From Streptomyces smyrnaeus (lineage in GTDB: Bacteria; Actinomycetota; Actinomycetes; Streptomycetales; Streptomycetaceae): a stretch of 64,000 bases of DNA. Shown piece after piece: positions 1-8,811 of the stretch. How positions within the stretch are numbered: the first letter of the stretch is position 1; every line of letters starts with the position of its first letter. Where the stretch lies: positions 62,001-126,000 of the forward strand of contig NZ_JAFFZM010000008.1 in the NCBI RefSeq assembly GCF_017676345.1. Direction: 5' to 3'. The notes under the pieces are model-generated. The model searched no databases and had not been told where the DNA came from. It saw only the letters and a list, made by a program, of their open reading frames with translations. The translations under genes were made by a program, and so were the position numbers.

Positions 1-198
1 CATCAGCAGCGCCGCCAGCACCAGCGTGTAGGCGTCGATGACCCACTGCAGACCCGACACCGAAGCGCCCAGGTCGGCGCGGATGTCGGGCAGCGCCACA
101 TTGAGGGCCGTCGTGTCGAGGCTGACGATCAGCAGCGACATGCAGCAGATCGCCAGCACCAGCAGCCGACGGCGCGGCGTCAGTTCGACATCGGGCAA
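1..198 (-). CDS. DHA2-type MFS transporter, N-terminal part (runs off window)
   Basis: Only the first 66 codons are inside the window. The peptide has a short basic lead, a hydrophobic first helix ending in SLDTTALNVALPDI, and then LQWVIDAYTLVLAALLM, the classic motif-D1 and helix-2 region of 14-helix drug:H+ antiporters (EmrB/QacA class). It would sit in the cytoplasmic membrane and export small molecules. I place the start at a TTG because a GGGGGG ribosome-binding tract lies a few bases upstream and no ATG or GTG is available in frame. The gene is divergent from an AraC-type regulator, the usual partner arrangement for exporters. Family assignment is firm; substrate is unknown. Confidence 0.85.
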   Translation of the reverse strand, partial: MPDVELTPRRRLLVLAICCMSLLIVSLDTTALNVALPDIRADLGASVSGLQWVIDAYTLVLAALLM

Positions 199-223
199 GA
201 CCGCCCCCCATTTGTTTATGCGG

Positions 224-247
224 CTACAACAGTTGCGACTCTACAAC
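224..247. promoter_or_regulatory. Repeated CTACAAC heptamer in the MFS/AraC divergent region
   Basis: CTACAAC occurs at 224-230 and again at 241-247, 17 bases apart (about 1.6 helical turns). The first copy is followed by AGTTGCGA, which makes an imperfect TACAAC-A-GTTG inverted repeat of the kind bound by TetR-like or AraC-like repressors. It lies 26-49 bases upstream of the MFS start, where it could control the exporter promoter. I do not see a convincing -35/-10 pair. The regulatory role is inferred from position only. Confidence 0.35.
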
Positions 248-399
248 CACCCACCGACTACCGCCTCGGGCTGACACCGAGGCCGCCTCAACCCCTGGTT
301 CGACCCAGGAGTTGGCACCTGCACGGGATTCGCCGCGGCCCGCGGCTTCCTATCGTCCAACTCGTCAGAACAGCTTGTGACCGATCGGGGGACGACACC

Positions 400-882
400 G
401 TGCTCACCTCGCACACCCTGCCCAACGCTCAGGCCCGGCCCGCCTCGCGGAGCGCGCCCGTCCGTCGCATCCGCCGGCAGCAGCCCCCGGCGACGGCACC
501 CGGCCCCCGCGCGGCGGCCGACCACCACCGCGCCCTGTTCGCCCGGGTCCAAAGCTTCGTGTGGGCACATCTGGGCGACCCCGAGCTGCGCCCCGACACC
601 ATTGCCGCCGCCCACCACATCTCCACCCGCAGTCTGCACCGGCTCTTCCGCAGCCAGGGCTGCACCGTCAGCTCCTGGGTCCGCCGCCAGCGCCTCAACC
701 GCGCCCGTCGCGATCTGGCCGACCCGAAACTGGCCCACCGCACCATTCAGACCATCGCCGCCACCTGGGGTTTCACCCGCGCCGCCGATTTCACCCGCGC
801 CTTCCGCACGGCCTACGGCGTCCCCCCACAGGACTTCCGCACCGGCGCCCTGCGTGCCGACCACGATCTCGGCACCCCCTAG
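400..882 (+). CDS. AraC-type DNA-binding domain protein lacking the effector domain
   Basis: The 160-residue product carries a complete two-HTH AraC/XylS DNA-binding region at about residues 50-150. The second helix-turn-helix motif reads IAATWGFTRAADFTRAF, followed by YGVPPQDFR, the usual family ending. Full-length regulators of this type are about 300 residues with an N-terminal ligand or dimerisation domain. Here the first 40 residues are only basic and proline-rich. The start is a GTG preceded by GGGGGA. No remnant of an N-terminal domain is visible in the 200 bases upstream, so this is either a natural short regulator or the 3' half of a decayed gene. It is divergent from the MFS exporter and may control it. 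Confidence 0.75.
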   Translation: MLTSHTLPNAQARPASRSAPVRRIRRQQPPATAPGPRAAADHHRALFARVQSFVWAHLGDPELRPDTIAAAHHISTRSLHRLFRSQGCTVSSWVRRQRLNRARRDLADPKLAHRTIQTIAATWGFTRAADFTRAFRTAYGVPPQDFRTGALRADHDLGTP

Positions 883-1027
883 GGACGTTCCCCCAGCACC
901 GCCCTGGCCCCGGGGGACCGCCCGTCGGGGCGGCGGCAGGGTCGGGGTCGTCCCCGACGGTGATCCACACCTCCCCGGGCGGCGGAAGGATGATCGCCAT
1001 CGGTTCGGATCCCGACTCGCGGAGTGA

Positions 1028-2212
1028 GTGGTGCAGGTGCGCATACGGAACACCCTGGTGGCGGCCCTCGTGGCCGGTGGACTGGTCGGATCGGTGGGCG
1101 CGGTGCCCGCCCTCGCGCAGGCGCCCGGCGGGCAGGCGCTGGTGGCACGGCAGCACCCGGAAGGCCCCGATGAGGCGCTGCTGGACCAGGCGCTGCGGGG
1201 GCTGCCCGACAAGGACACCACCGCGGCACTCGCGCGGGTGGGCGGAAAGGGGAGTTGGCACGGCAGCGCCGGGGTACGGGATCTGCGCACCGGCCGGAAG
1301 GCGCTGGAGCACGCCCGGTTCCGGGCTGGTTCCACCACCAAGGTGGTGACCTCGGCCCTGGTGCTGAAGCTCGCGTCCAGGGGGGACATCGACCTCGACG
1401 GAACCGTGCAGCACTATCTGCCGGGACTGCTGACGGACGAGTTCGACCCCGTCACCGTACGGCAGTTGCTCACCTTCACCAGCGGTCTCAAGCCCGGCGA
1501 GGGTCTCGGCCCGGTGGACGGGGAGGGGTACGAGAACCGCTTCAAGACCCTCACGCCCGAACAGGTCGTGGCCTCGTCGGTGGCCAAGGGCCCGTACCAG
1601 GGAAGGGGGGAGGGCCCGGGGAAGAAGCAGCGGTACGCCAACATCGACTACACCGTCCTCGGCATGATCGTCGAGAAGGTCACCCACGACAGCTACGAGC
1701 ACCAGGCATGGCTCCATGTGCTGCGCCCGGCCGGCATGCGGCACACGTCCTTCCCCGGCGGCCCCGATCCGCGCATCCACGGCCCGCACAACCGCGGCTA
1801 CCAGAAACTCGCGGACGGCCGGGTGGTGGACGCGACCGAGTGGAACATGTCGGACCGCTGGGCGGCGGGCGACATGATCTCCACCACCGCCGACCTGGAG
1901 CGGCTGCTCTTCGCCCTGTTCAAGGGGGAGATCGTGCCCCAGCCGCTGCTGGAGCGCGAGATGTTCACGGTGCCCGACATCGAGGGCGCCACCATGAGCG
2001 CCGGGCTCCAGCGGTACGACACGGGACAGGGCGTGGTGTGGCTCAAGACCGGGGCCCGGCCCGGCTACAACACCGTGATCGCCGGTACCCGCGACCTGTC
2101 CCGCACCGTGGTCTACTCCCTCAACTCGACCGACGCCAAGGGGCCGGACATGAACCCGGTCGGGGAGCGGCTCCTGCGGGCCGCCTTCGACCTGCCCGCC
2201 GACCCCGGTTAG
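1028..2212 (+). CDS. Secreted serine hydrolase, class C beta-lactamase / DD-carboxypeptidase fold
   Basis: The 394-residue protein begins with a cleavable-looking signal peptide (RIRNTLVAALVAGGLVGSVG, then AVPALAQA), so it is exported. All three penicillin-recognising motifs are present: STTK at residues 102-105 (nucleophile S102), YAN at 203-205, and KTG at 340-342. This is the class C beta-lactamase, DD-peptidase or esterase (PF00144) fold, acting on peptidoglycan peptides, beta-lactams or small esters outside the cell. GTG codons at 1028 and 1031 are both possible starts after the GGAG at 1021; the second has better spacing. It stands alone, convergent with hutI. True resistance activity cannot be inferred. 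Confidence 0.85.
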   Translation: MVQVRIRNTLVAALVAGGLVGSVGAVPALAQAPGGQALVARQHPEGPDEALLDQALRGLPDKDTTAALARVGGKGSWHGSAGVRDLRTGRKALEHARFRAGSTTKVVTSALVLKLASRGDIDLDGTVQHYLPGLLTDEFDPVTVRQLLTFTSGLKPGEGLGPVDGEGYENRFKTLTPEQVVASSVAKGPYQGRGEGPGKKQRYANIDYTVLGMIVEKVTHDSYEHQAWLHVLRPAGMRHTSFPGGPDPRIHGPHNRGYQKLADGRVVDATEWNMSDRWAAGDMISTTADLERLLFALFKGEIVPQPLLEREMFTVPDIEGATMSAGLQRYDTGQGVVWLKTGARPGYNTVIAGTRDLSRTVVYSLNSTDAKGPDMNPVGERLLRAAFDLPADPG

Positions 2213-2237
2213 CCGGTCGGCGTCCGCCCGGCACCCT

Positions 2238-3425
2238 TCACCCGCGCACGCCCGCCTGCCAGACCTCCGCGACCAGCGGGACGCCCGGACGGTAGGAGAG
2301 GTGGACGTGGGAGGGGGCGTCCAGCAGCGCGATGTCGGCCCGGCAGCCGGGGGTCAGCCGGCCGACATCCGTACGGCGCAGCGCCTGGGCGCCGCCCGCC
2401 GTCGCGGACCACAGGGCCTGGTCGGGCGTCATGTTCATCTCCCGTACGGCGATGGCGATGCAGAACGGCATCGAGGAGGTGTACGAGGAACCGGGGTTGC
2501 AGTCGGTCGACAGGGCGACCGTGGCGCCTGCCTCCAGGAGGCGGCGGGCGTCCGGGTAGACGGCGCGGGTGGAGAACTCGCAGCCGGGCAGCAGCGTCGC
2601 CACTGTCGAGCTGCCCGCCAGTGCCTCGACATCCGCGTCGGTCAGATGTGTGCAGTGGTCGGCCGAAGCCGCTCCGACCTCCACCGCCAGCTGGACACCG
2701 GGACCGTGAGTGAGCTGGTTGGCGTGGACGCGGGGGATGAGGCCCTTGGCCTTGCCCGCCGTGAGGATGGTGCGGGACTGGTCCTCGTCGAAGGCGCCCT
2801 GCTCGCAGAAGACATCCACCCAGCGGGCGTACGGCGCGCACGCGTCGAGCATGTCGCCGGCCACCAGCGCGGTGTACGCGTCGGGGTCGGCCGCGTACTC
2901 GGGCGGCACGATGTGTGCACCGAGGTAGGTGACCTCTTCCATCCCCGGCGTCCGCGCGGCCATCCGCAGCGCACGGGCCTCGTGCTCGGGGCTGAGGCCG
3001 TAGCCCGACTTGGTCTCGACGGTGGTGGTGCCCTGCGCCCGCATCTCGCGCAGATGGGCGGCCAGCGTCGCCGCCAGGGCCTCGTCGGTGGCCTCGCGGG
3101 TCGCCCGCACCGTGGTGCGGATGCCGCCCGCCGTATAGGCGCGTCCGGACATCCGGGCGTTGAACTCCTGGGTGCGGTCGCCCGCGTACAGGAGGTGGGA
3201 GTGGCTGTCGACGAAACCCGGGACGGCTGCCTTGCCGCCCGCGTCGTGCGTCTGGTCGGCCGCCGGTGCCCGGTGGGTGGGGCCGACCCACGCCACCGTG
3301 TCGCCCTCGATGACGAGTGCGGCGTCCTCGATGATGCCGAGCGGGCTTCCGTCGCCCTGGGCGGGGTCGTTGGTGACGAGGGCGGCGATGTTGGTGATGG
3401 AGCAGGTGGTGGGGGCTTCGGGCAT
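2238..3425 (-). CDS. hutI: Imidazolonepropionase HutI
   Basis: A 395-residue cytoplasmic amidohydrolase that opens the ring of 4-imidazolone-5-propionate to give N-formimidoyl-L-glutamate, the third step of histidine degradation. The metal-binding HSH motif is at residues 75-77 ([15 protein letters not shown]). Further hallmarks are the VETKSGYGL substrate loop, the HANQL histidine and [14 protein letters not shown] near the C-terminus. Length and motifs match HutI throughout. It is the last gene of the hut operon, 75 bases after hutF. That gap contains a tandem repeat carrying the ribosome-binding site. Confidence 0.96.
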   Translation of the reverse strand: MPEAPTTCSITNIAALVTNDPAQGDGSPLGIIEDAALVIEGDTVAWVGPTHRAPAADQTHDAGGKAAVPGFVDSHSHLLYAGDRTQEFNARMSGRAYTAGGIRTTVRATREATDEALAATLAAHLREMRAQGTTTVETKSGYGLSPEHEARALRMAARTPGMEEVTYLGAHIVPPEYAADPDAYTALVAGDMLDACAPYARWVDVFCEQGAFDEDQSRTILTAGKAKGLIPRVHANQLTHGPGVQLAVEVGAASADHCTHLTDADVEALAGSSTVATLLPGCEFSTRAVYPDARRLLEAGATVALSTDCNPGSSYTSSMPFCIAIAVREMNMTPDQALWSATAGGAQALRRTDVGRLTPGCRADIALLDAPSHVHLSYRPGVPLVAEVWQAGVRG

Positions 3426-3473
3426 GGGTCGGTCGTCCTTCGGGTCGGGCGTCCTACGGATCGGGCGTCCTTC
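3426..3473. repeat. Three tandem 16-bp repeats carrying the hutI ribosome-binding site
   Basis: Three head-to-tail 16-base units lie immediately upstream of hutI: 3426-3441, 3442-3457 and 3458-3473, differing from each other at only one to three positions. On the coding (minus) strand each unit begins with AAGGACG or TAGGACG, so each carries a Shine-Dalgarno-like core; the unit next to hutI supplies its ribosome-binding site. Copy-number change would add or remove spare ribosome-loading sites in the hutF-hutI spacer. Confidence 0.85.
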
Positions 3474-3500
3474 GTGGCGGGCGGGGCCTTTCGACCGCGG

Positions 3501-4916
3501 TCAGGGGCGGAGCGCTGCGATGGCCTCCGTGAGGGCCTTGGGGACGGAGTCGACGCGGGCGTGGGAGCCGTCCCGCACCACGTGCCGACCGCCCACCACC
3601 GTGTGGCGGACGTCGGCAGCCGTCGCGGCGAAAACGGCCGTCTCGGCACCGAGCCGTGCCATCGGGCCGGCCGTGCGCACCGAGTCCAGCGCGACGGTGA
3701 CGAAGTCCGCCAGGGCCCCCGTCTCCAGTCGACTCGCCTCGGGCCAGCCGAGCGCGGCGTGGCCGCCCTCGGTGGCGGCCCGCAGCAGCTGTCCGGCGGT
3801 CCAGTGGCCCCGCGTCCGGCTGGCGAGGCGCTCGTTCAGTTCGAGGGCACGGGCTTCCTCGAACAGGTCGATGACGGCGTGGCTGTCGCTGCCCAGCGAC
3901 AGCCCGGCCCCGGCGCGGTCGAGGGCCGGTGCCGGGCCGATGCCGTCGGCGAGGTCGCGTTCGGTGGTCGGGCACATGCACACACCCGTTCCGGTGCGGC
4001 CCACGGTACGGATGTCGTCCGTCGTCAGATGGGTGGCGTGCACAGCGGTGGTCCGGGGGCCGAGTACGCCGTGCTCGGCCAGCAGCGCGGTCGGCGTCAG
4101 GCCGTGGACGCTGTGGCACGCCTCGTTCTCGGCCGTCTGCTCGGACAGGTGGACGTGCAGCGGCGCGCCCCGCTGTTCGGCCCACTCGGCGACGGTGTGC
4201 AACTCCCGTGCGGGCACGGCCCGTACGGAGTGCACTGCGGCGCCGACCCGTGCGTGGTCGCCGTCCGGCTCGAAGTCACCCAGGCGTTCGGCCCACTCCT
4301 GGGCGCTGCCGTCGCTGAAGCGCAGCTGCTGCCGGGTGGGTGGCTCACCGCGGCCCTTGCGGCCGATGCCGGAGGCGAGGTAGGCGGTGTCCAGCAGGGT
4401 GATGCGGATGCCCGCGTCCGCGGCGGCGGCGACCAGCGCGTGGCTCATGGCGTTGGGGTCGTCGTAGCGTGCGCCGCCCGGCGCGTGGTGCAGATAGTGG
4501 AACTCGCCCACGCAGGTGATCCCGGCCAGTGCCATCTCGGCGTACACCGCGCGCGCCAGCGCGTAGTAGCTGTCCGGGGTGAGCAGCGACGCCGTCTGGT
4601 ACATGGTCTCGCGCCACGTCCAGAAGGTGCCCGAGCCGACCTGGACGGTGCCACGCAGTGCGCGGTGGAAGGCGTGCGAGTGGGCGTTGGCCAGTCCGGG
4701 CAGCGTCAGCCCGTGCAGGGTGACCGCGCCGGGCGGCGGTGCCTGCACACCGGTGCGGATGGCGCCGAGCCGGCCCTGCGCGGTCACCTCCAGCACGACG
4801 TCCGGTTCGACGGTGCCGTTGAGCCAGGCGTGCTCGCACCAGTAGACTTTCTCGGCCGGCGCGCCACCGGGGTCGGGGCCCGTCGCGTTGGGGTTCGTCC
4901 TAGTCCTCGTCGTCAC
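3501..4916 (-). CDS. hutF: Formimidoylglutamate deiminase HutF
   Basis: A 471-residue amidohydrolase-superfamily enzyme that hydrolyses N-formimidoyl-L-glutamate to N-formyl-L-glutamate and ammonia. The N-terminal metal site is NAHSHAFHR (H79, H81). The substrate-contact region is GEFHYLHH, HVHLSEQ follows in the middle, and the C-terminal catalytic Asp lies in GSDSHAVIDLFEE. All are diagnostic of HutF rather than of guanine or chlorohydrolase relatives. The start is a GTG six bases after the M20 hydrolase stop, with its ribosome-binding site (GAAGGTGAG) inside the upstream gene, so the two are probably translationally coupled. Its presence means the five-step histidine pathway rather than the formiminoglutamase route. 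Confidence 0.94.
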   Translation of the reverse strand: MTTRTRTNPNATGPDPGGAPAEKVYWCEHAWLNGTVEPDVVLEVTAQGRLGAIRTGVQAPPPGAVTLHGLTLPGLANAHSHAFHRALRGTVQVGSGTFWTWRETMYQTASLLTPDSYYALARAVYAEMALAGITCVGEFHYLHHAPGGARYDDPNAMSHALVAAAADAGIRITLLDTAYLASGIGRKGRGEPPTRQQLRFSDGSAQEWAERLGDFEPDGDHARVGAAVHSVRAVPARELHTVAEWAEQRGAPLHVHLSEQTAENEACHSVHGLTPTALLAEHGVLGPRTTAVHATHLTTDDIRTVGRTGTGVCMCPTTERDLADGIGPAPALDRAGAGLSLGSDSHAVIDLFEEARALELNERLASRTRGHWTAGQLLRAATEGGHAALGWPEASRLETGALADFVTVALDSVRTAGPMARLGAETAVFAATAADVRHTVVGGRHVVRDGSHARVDSVPKALTEAIAALRP

Positions 4917-4922
4917 ACCGGC

Positions 4923-6146
4923 TCACCTTCGCAGCAGACCTTCCAGTACGTCGGCGAGCGCGCCGACGCCCGCCGCACAGTCGTCTTCCTCGGCGAACTC
5001 GGCGGGCGAGTGCGAGACACCGGTCGGGTTGCGGACGTACAGCATGGCCGTGGGCACCGAAGCGGACAAAATACCCGCGTCGTGTCCCGCGCCGGTGGGC
5101 AGCACCGGCACCTCGCCACCCAGCAGCGCGACCAGCCGGTCGCGCAGGACGTGGTCGAACTCGACCAGGGGTGTCTCCGACTCCCGGGTGACCTCGACGG
5201 CCACACCGTCGCGCCCGCCGCGCTCCCCGGCCGCGCGTTCGATTTCGGCGACGACGCCCGCCAGCGTCTCCTGATCCGGAGCCCGCGAGTCGAGCCATCC
5301 GCTGACCAGGGACGGAACGGCATTCACCCCGTTCGGCTCCACGGCCACCTTGCCGAAGGTGGCCAGCGCTCCCGCCAGCCGCGCCTTCTTGCGGGCGGCC
5401 AGCACGGTGTTGGCGTAGGTGAGCATCGGGTCCCGGCGGTCCTCCAGCCGGGTGGTGCCCGCGTGGTTGGCCTCGCCCCGGAAGTCGAACCGCCAGCGAC
5501 CGTGCGGCCAGATCGCCGAGGCGACGGCGACCGGGTGCCGCGTCTCGGCCAGTGCGCGGCCCTGCTCGATGTGCAGCTCCACGAACGCGCCGATCCGGGC
5601 GAGGCGCTCGGCGTCGGGGCCCAGCGTCTGCGGGTCCTGGCCGGCGGCCTCCATGGCCTGCGGGAGCGTCACCCCGTCGGCGTCCCGCAGCGCGTGGGCA
5701 CCCTCCCGGGTGAGGGCGCCGGTCAGCAGGCGGGAGCCCACACAGGACAGTCCGAACCGTGCTCCCTCCTCGTCGGCGAAGTTGACGATGGCGAAGGGGC
5801 GGGCGAAGTCCGTGCCCCGGGCTCGCAGTTCGTCGTACGCGGCGAGCGCCGAGATGACCCCGAGCGGCCCGTCGAAGGCGCCGCCGTCCGGGACCGAGTC
5901 GAGGTGCGAGCCGGTCACCAGCGCGTCCTGGCCGCCGCTGTCGCCGGCCCACGCCCATTGGTTGCCGTTCCCGTCGACCTCGTACGCCAGCCCTCTGGCC
6001 TCCGCCTGCTGCCGGAACCACGCCCGGCACTCCAGGTCGGGCCCCGACCAGGCGAAGCGGCGGTAGCCGCCGCCGGGGGCCTTTCCCAGGGGGAGGAGCT
6101 CTTTCCACATGGCGTGGAAGGACGAGCCGGGGGCGCCCTCAGCCAC
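4923..6146 (-). CDS. M20-family amidohydrolase, likely N-formylglutamate deformylase of the hut operon
   Basis: A 407-residue metallo-amidohydrolase of the allantoate amidohydrolase / N-carbamoyl-L-amino-acid hydrolase family. The di-metal ligands are visible: H81 in GSHLDSV, D92 in GAFDG, E126/E127 in ADEEGAR, H192 in HIEQG and H379 in SHSPAEF. I choose the GTG at 6146: a strong GGGAGGGAGAG lies just upstream and the start overlaps the hutU stop by eight bases. A longer in-frame reading would lie inside hutU. Placed between hutU and hutF, it most plausibly converts N-formylglutamate to glutamate and formate in place of HutG. That role is inferred from context. Confidence 0.88.
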   Translation of the reverse strand: MAEGAPGSSFHAMWKELLPLGKAPGGGYRRFAWSGPDLECRAWFRQQAEARGLAYEVDGNGNQWAWAGDSGGQDALVTGSHLDSVPDGGAFDGPLGVISALAAYDELRARGTDFARPFAIVNFADEEGARFGLSCVGSRLLTGALTREGAHALRDADGVTLPQAMEAAGQDPQTLGPDAERLARIGAFVELHIEQGRALAETRHPVAVASAIWPHGRWRFDFRGEANHAGTTRLEDRRDPMLTYANTVLAARKKARLAGALATFGKVAVEPNGVNAVPSLVSGWLDSRAPDQETLAGVVAEIERAAGERGGRDGVAVEVTRESETPLVEFDHVLRDRLVALLGGEVPVLPTGAGHDAGILSASVPTAMLYVRNPTGVSHSPAEFAEEDDCAAGVGALADVLEGLLRR

Positions 6147-7815
6147 GCTGCTCTCCCTCCCGCATGGGAATCCGGACTCCGCGGTTGTCCGCGACGGCCT
6201 CCGCCTCGGGGTACCCCGCATCGACGTGGCGGATCACTCCCGTGCCGGGGTCGTTGGTGAGGACCCGCCGCAGCTTCTCGCCCGCGAGCGCGGTGCCGTC
6301 GGCCACCGTCACCTGACCGGCGTGCAGGGAGCGGCCCATGCCGACCCCTCCGCCGTGGTGGAGGGAGACCCAGGAGGCGCCGGAGGCGACGTTGAGCATG
6401 GCGTTGAGCATGGGCCAGTCGGCGATGGCGTCGGAGCCGTCGCGCATGGCCTCGGTCTCGCGGTACGGCGAGGCGACGGAACCGCAGTCGAGGTGGTCGC
6501 GCCCGAGCACCAGCGGGGCGGAGAGCTCGCCTGCCGCCACCATCTCGTTGAACCGCTCACCGGCCGCGGCCCGCTCCCCGTAGCCGAGCCAGCAGATGCG
6601 TGCCGGCAGCCCCTGGTAGTGGACGCGTTCACCGGCGAGCTTCAGCCAGCGCGCGAGCGAGGCGTTCTCGGGGAACAGGTCCAGCAGGGCCCGGTCGGTG
6701 GCGGCGATGTCGGCGGGGTCCCCGGACAGCGCCGCCCAGCGGAAGGGGCCCTTGCCCTCGCAGAACAGCGGGCGGATGTAGGCCGGGACGAAGCCGGGGA
6801 AGTCGAAGGCGCGTGCAAAGCCGGCGAGCTGTGCCTCGCCGCGGATGGAGTTGCCGTAGTCGAAGACCTCGGCGCCGGCGTCCTGGAAGCCGACCATCGC
6901 CTCGACGTGCGCGGCCATCGACTCGCGTGCGCGCCGGGTGAAGTCGGCGGGCTTCTCGGCGGCGTACGCGGCCATGTCGGCGAAGTCGACGCCGACGGGC
7001 AGGTAGGAGAGCGGGTCGTGGGCCGAGGTCTGGTCGGTGACGATGTCGATGGGGGCGCCGTCGGCGAGCAGTTGCGGCAGTACCTCGGCGGCGTTGCCGA
7101 GCAGTCCGATCGAGAGGGGGCGGCGCGCGTCCCGGGCCTCGACGGCGAGCCGCAGCGCCTCGGCGGTGCTCTCGGCACGCACGTCGAGATAGCCGTGTTC
7201 GATACGGCGTGCGATGCGGGAGGGGTCGCATTCGACGACGATGGCGACGCCGTCGTTCATGGTGACGGCGAGCGGCTGGGCACCGCCCATCCCGCCGAGC
7301 CCGGCGGTCAGGGTGATGGTTCCGGCCAGGGAGCCGCCGAACTTCTTCGCCGCGACCGCCGCGAAGGTCTCGTAGGTGCCCTGGAGGATGCCCTGGGTGC
7401 CGATGTAGATCCACGAACCGGCGGTCATCTGGCCGTACATGGTCAGGCCCAGCTGCTCCAGGCGGCGGAACTCCTCCCAGTTGGCCCAGTCGCCGACCAG
7501 GTTGGAGTTGGCGATCAGCACGCGCGGTGCCCACTCGTGGGTGGTCATCACCCCGACGGGGCGGCCGGACTGGACGAGCATCGTCTCGTCGCCGCGCAGT
7601 GTGCGCAGGGTGCGCACCATCGCGTCGAACGACGCCCAGTCGCGCGCGGCCTTTCCGGTGCCGCCGTAGACGACGAGCTTGTCGGGGTGCTCGGCGACCT
7701 CGGGGTCGAGGTTGTTGTGCAGCATCCGCAGTGCGGCCTCCTGCTGCCATCCGAGCGCGCTCAGCTCGCTCCCACGCGCTGCCCTGACCGGGCGCGGTCC
7801 TGCGGTGCTGGTCAT
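6139..7815 (-). CDS. hutU: Urocanate hydratase HutU
   Basis: A 558-residue NAD+-dependent lyase that hydrates urocanate to 4-imidazolone-5-propionate. Family hallmarks are the [11 protein letters not shown] start region (about residues 50-60), [29 protein letters not shown] and the NAD-binding glycine-rich stretch [13 protein letters not shown] at about 171-183. The C-terminal region contains HHGGGVGMG. Length is typical. It is the first gene of the hut operon, with a promoter and palindrome directly upstream. hutH is not in this window. Confidence 0.97.
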   Translation of the reverse strand: MTSTAGPRPVRAARGSELSALGWQQEAALRMLHNNLDPEVAEHPDKLVVYGGTGKAARDWASFDAMVRTLRTLRGDETMLVQSGRPVGVMTTHEWAPRVLIANSNLVGDWANWEEFRRLEQLGLTMYGQMTAGSWIYIGTQGILQGTYETFAAVAAKKFGGSLAGTITLTAGLGGMGGAQPLAVTMNDGVAIVVECDPSRIARRIEHGYLDVRAESTAEALRLAVEARDARRPLSIGLLGNAAEVLPQLLADGAPIDIVTDQTSAHDPLSYLPVGVDFADMAAYAAEKPADFTRRARESMAAHVEAMVGFQDAGAEVFDYGNSIRGEAQLAGFARAFDFPGFVPAYIRPLFCEGKGPFRWAALSGDPADIAATDRALLDLFPENASLARWLKLAGERVHYQGLPARICWLGYGERAAAGERFNEMVAAGELSAPLVLGRDHLDCGSVASPYRETEAMRDGSDAIADWPMLNAMLNVASGASWVSLHHGGGVGMGRSLHAGQVTVADGTALAGEKLRRVLTNDPGTGVIRHVDAGYPEAEAVADNRGVRIPMREGEQRG

Positions 7816-7871
7816 CTGGGCCTGCCTCCTCGACTCGGTCGTACGCGTATGCCGGTGCCCGCGTATCGAAT

Positions 7872-7909
7872 CTATTCACTAACCTTACGCACTGAATAGA
7901 GCTAGTCAA
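7872..7909 (-). promoter_or_regulatory. hutU promoter overlapped by a palindromic operator
   Basis: On the minus strand, -35 TTGACT (7904-7909) and -10 TAAGGT (7882-7887) are separated by 16 bases, a good vegetative promoter for this GC background. An inverted repeat, CTATTCA at 7872-7878 and TGAATAG at 7893-7899, is centred on the -10 hexamer. A bound repressor would block RNA polymerase, as expected for a histidine- or urocanate-inducible operon. The transcription factor is not identifiable here. Confidence 0.65.
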
Positions 7910-8052
7910 CGGGGTCTGCGCGGCCGCCGGGCACCCACGGGCTGCGGCGCCCAGGGGACGAGGCGGGCTCGCCCGGTGACGTCTGCCGCCGTGACGGCCC
8001 GGCGCGGCCTACCGTCGTCGAGTAGCCCTCCCCGCAGCCCCCGGAGAACCAC

Positions 8053-8766
8053 ATGTCGCAGATCCTTTTCGTGCTGACCGGCGCCCGCCACTGGACACTC
8101 GCCGACGGCACCCAGCACCCCACCGGCTTCTGGGCCGACGAGGCCGTGGCGCCCTACGAGGCGTTCAAGACCGCCGGCCACCAGGTCGTGGTCGCCACCC
8201 CCGGCGGCGTCGTCCCCAGCGTCGACCAGGCCAGCCTCAGCGCTGACGCGAACGGCGGACAGGCAGGCGCCGACCGGGTGGCCGCCGGTCTGGAATCCTT
8301 CACCGAGCTGGGCCAGCCGCTGAGCATCGAGGACGTACGGATCGACAGCGGCGGCGGCCCGGCCGGCTTCGACGCGGTCTTCTACCCCGGCGGACACGGC
8401 CCCATGGAGGACCTGGCCACCGACTCGGACTCCGGCACACTGCTGGTGCGGACCCTCGCCTCGGGCAGGCCGCTGGGTGTCGTCTGCCACGGCCCCGCCG
8501 CACTGCTGGCCGCCCACACCCAGGAGGGCGCCAGCGCGGTGTACGGCTACCGGATGACCGGCTTCACCAACGCCGAGGAACAGCAGACGGGGCTGGCGAA
8601 CAAGGCCAAGTGGCTGCTCCAGGACCGGCTGGTCGAGGCCGGAGCACACTTCGACGCGGGCGAGCCGTGGGCTCCGCACGTGGTCGTCGACCGCAACCTG
8701 GTCACCGGCCAGAACCCGGCCTCGGCGGGGCCGGTGGCCGCCGAGATCATCAAAATGCTCGGCTGA
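8053..8766 (+). CDS. DJ-1/PfpI-family protein (Hsp31-like, glutamine-amidotransferase fold)
   Basis: A 237-residue cytoplasmic protein with the nucleophile elbow GVVCHGPAALL (C145, H146), E30 in GFWADE and the YPGGHGPMEDL loop. These define the Hsp31-like branch of DJ-1/PfpI, whose members act as glyoxalase III, deglycase or stress chaperone. The start follows a CGGAGAACCAC ribosome-binding site. It is divergent from hutU and 45 bases upstream of an aldo/keto reductase in the same direction, so the pair may form a carbonyl-detoxification operon. The exact activity cannot be read from sequence. Confidence 0.88.
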   Translation: MSQILFVLTGARHWTLADGTQHPTGFWADEAVAPYEAFKTAGHQVVVATPGGVVPSVDQASLSADANGGQAGADRVAAGLESFTELGQPLSIEDVRIDSGGGPAGFDAVFYPGGHGPMEDLATDSDSGTLLVRTLASGRPLGVVCHGPAALLAAHTQEGASAVYGYRMTGFTNAEEQQTGLANKAKWLLQDRLVEAGAHFDAGEPWAPHVVVDRNLVTGQNPASAGPVAAEIIKMLG

Positions 8767-8811
8767 CCGGATCCGCACACAGTCAGGTGTCACCGAAGAA
8801 GGGAACGACTC

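Noticed and set aside
3426..3473. CRISPR-like short repeat array
   Set aside because: Units are contiguous with no spacers and there are only three.
6147..6221. Longer N-terminus for the M20 amidohydrolase
   Set aside because: It lies within hutU coding sequence, while the GTG at 6146 has an excellent ribosome-binding site and family-typical length.
2301..6260. A very long open frame (over 1,300 codons) on the plus strand opposite the hut operon
   Set aside because: It is antisense to four well-recognised hut genes; high third-position GC removes stop codons from the opposite strand. The translation is low-complexity with no family.
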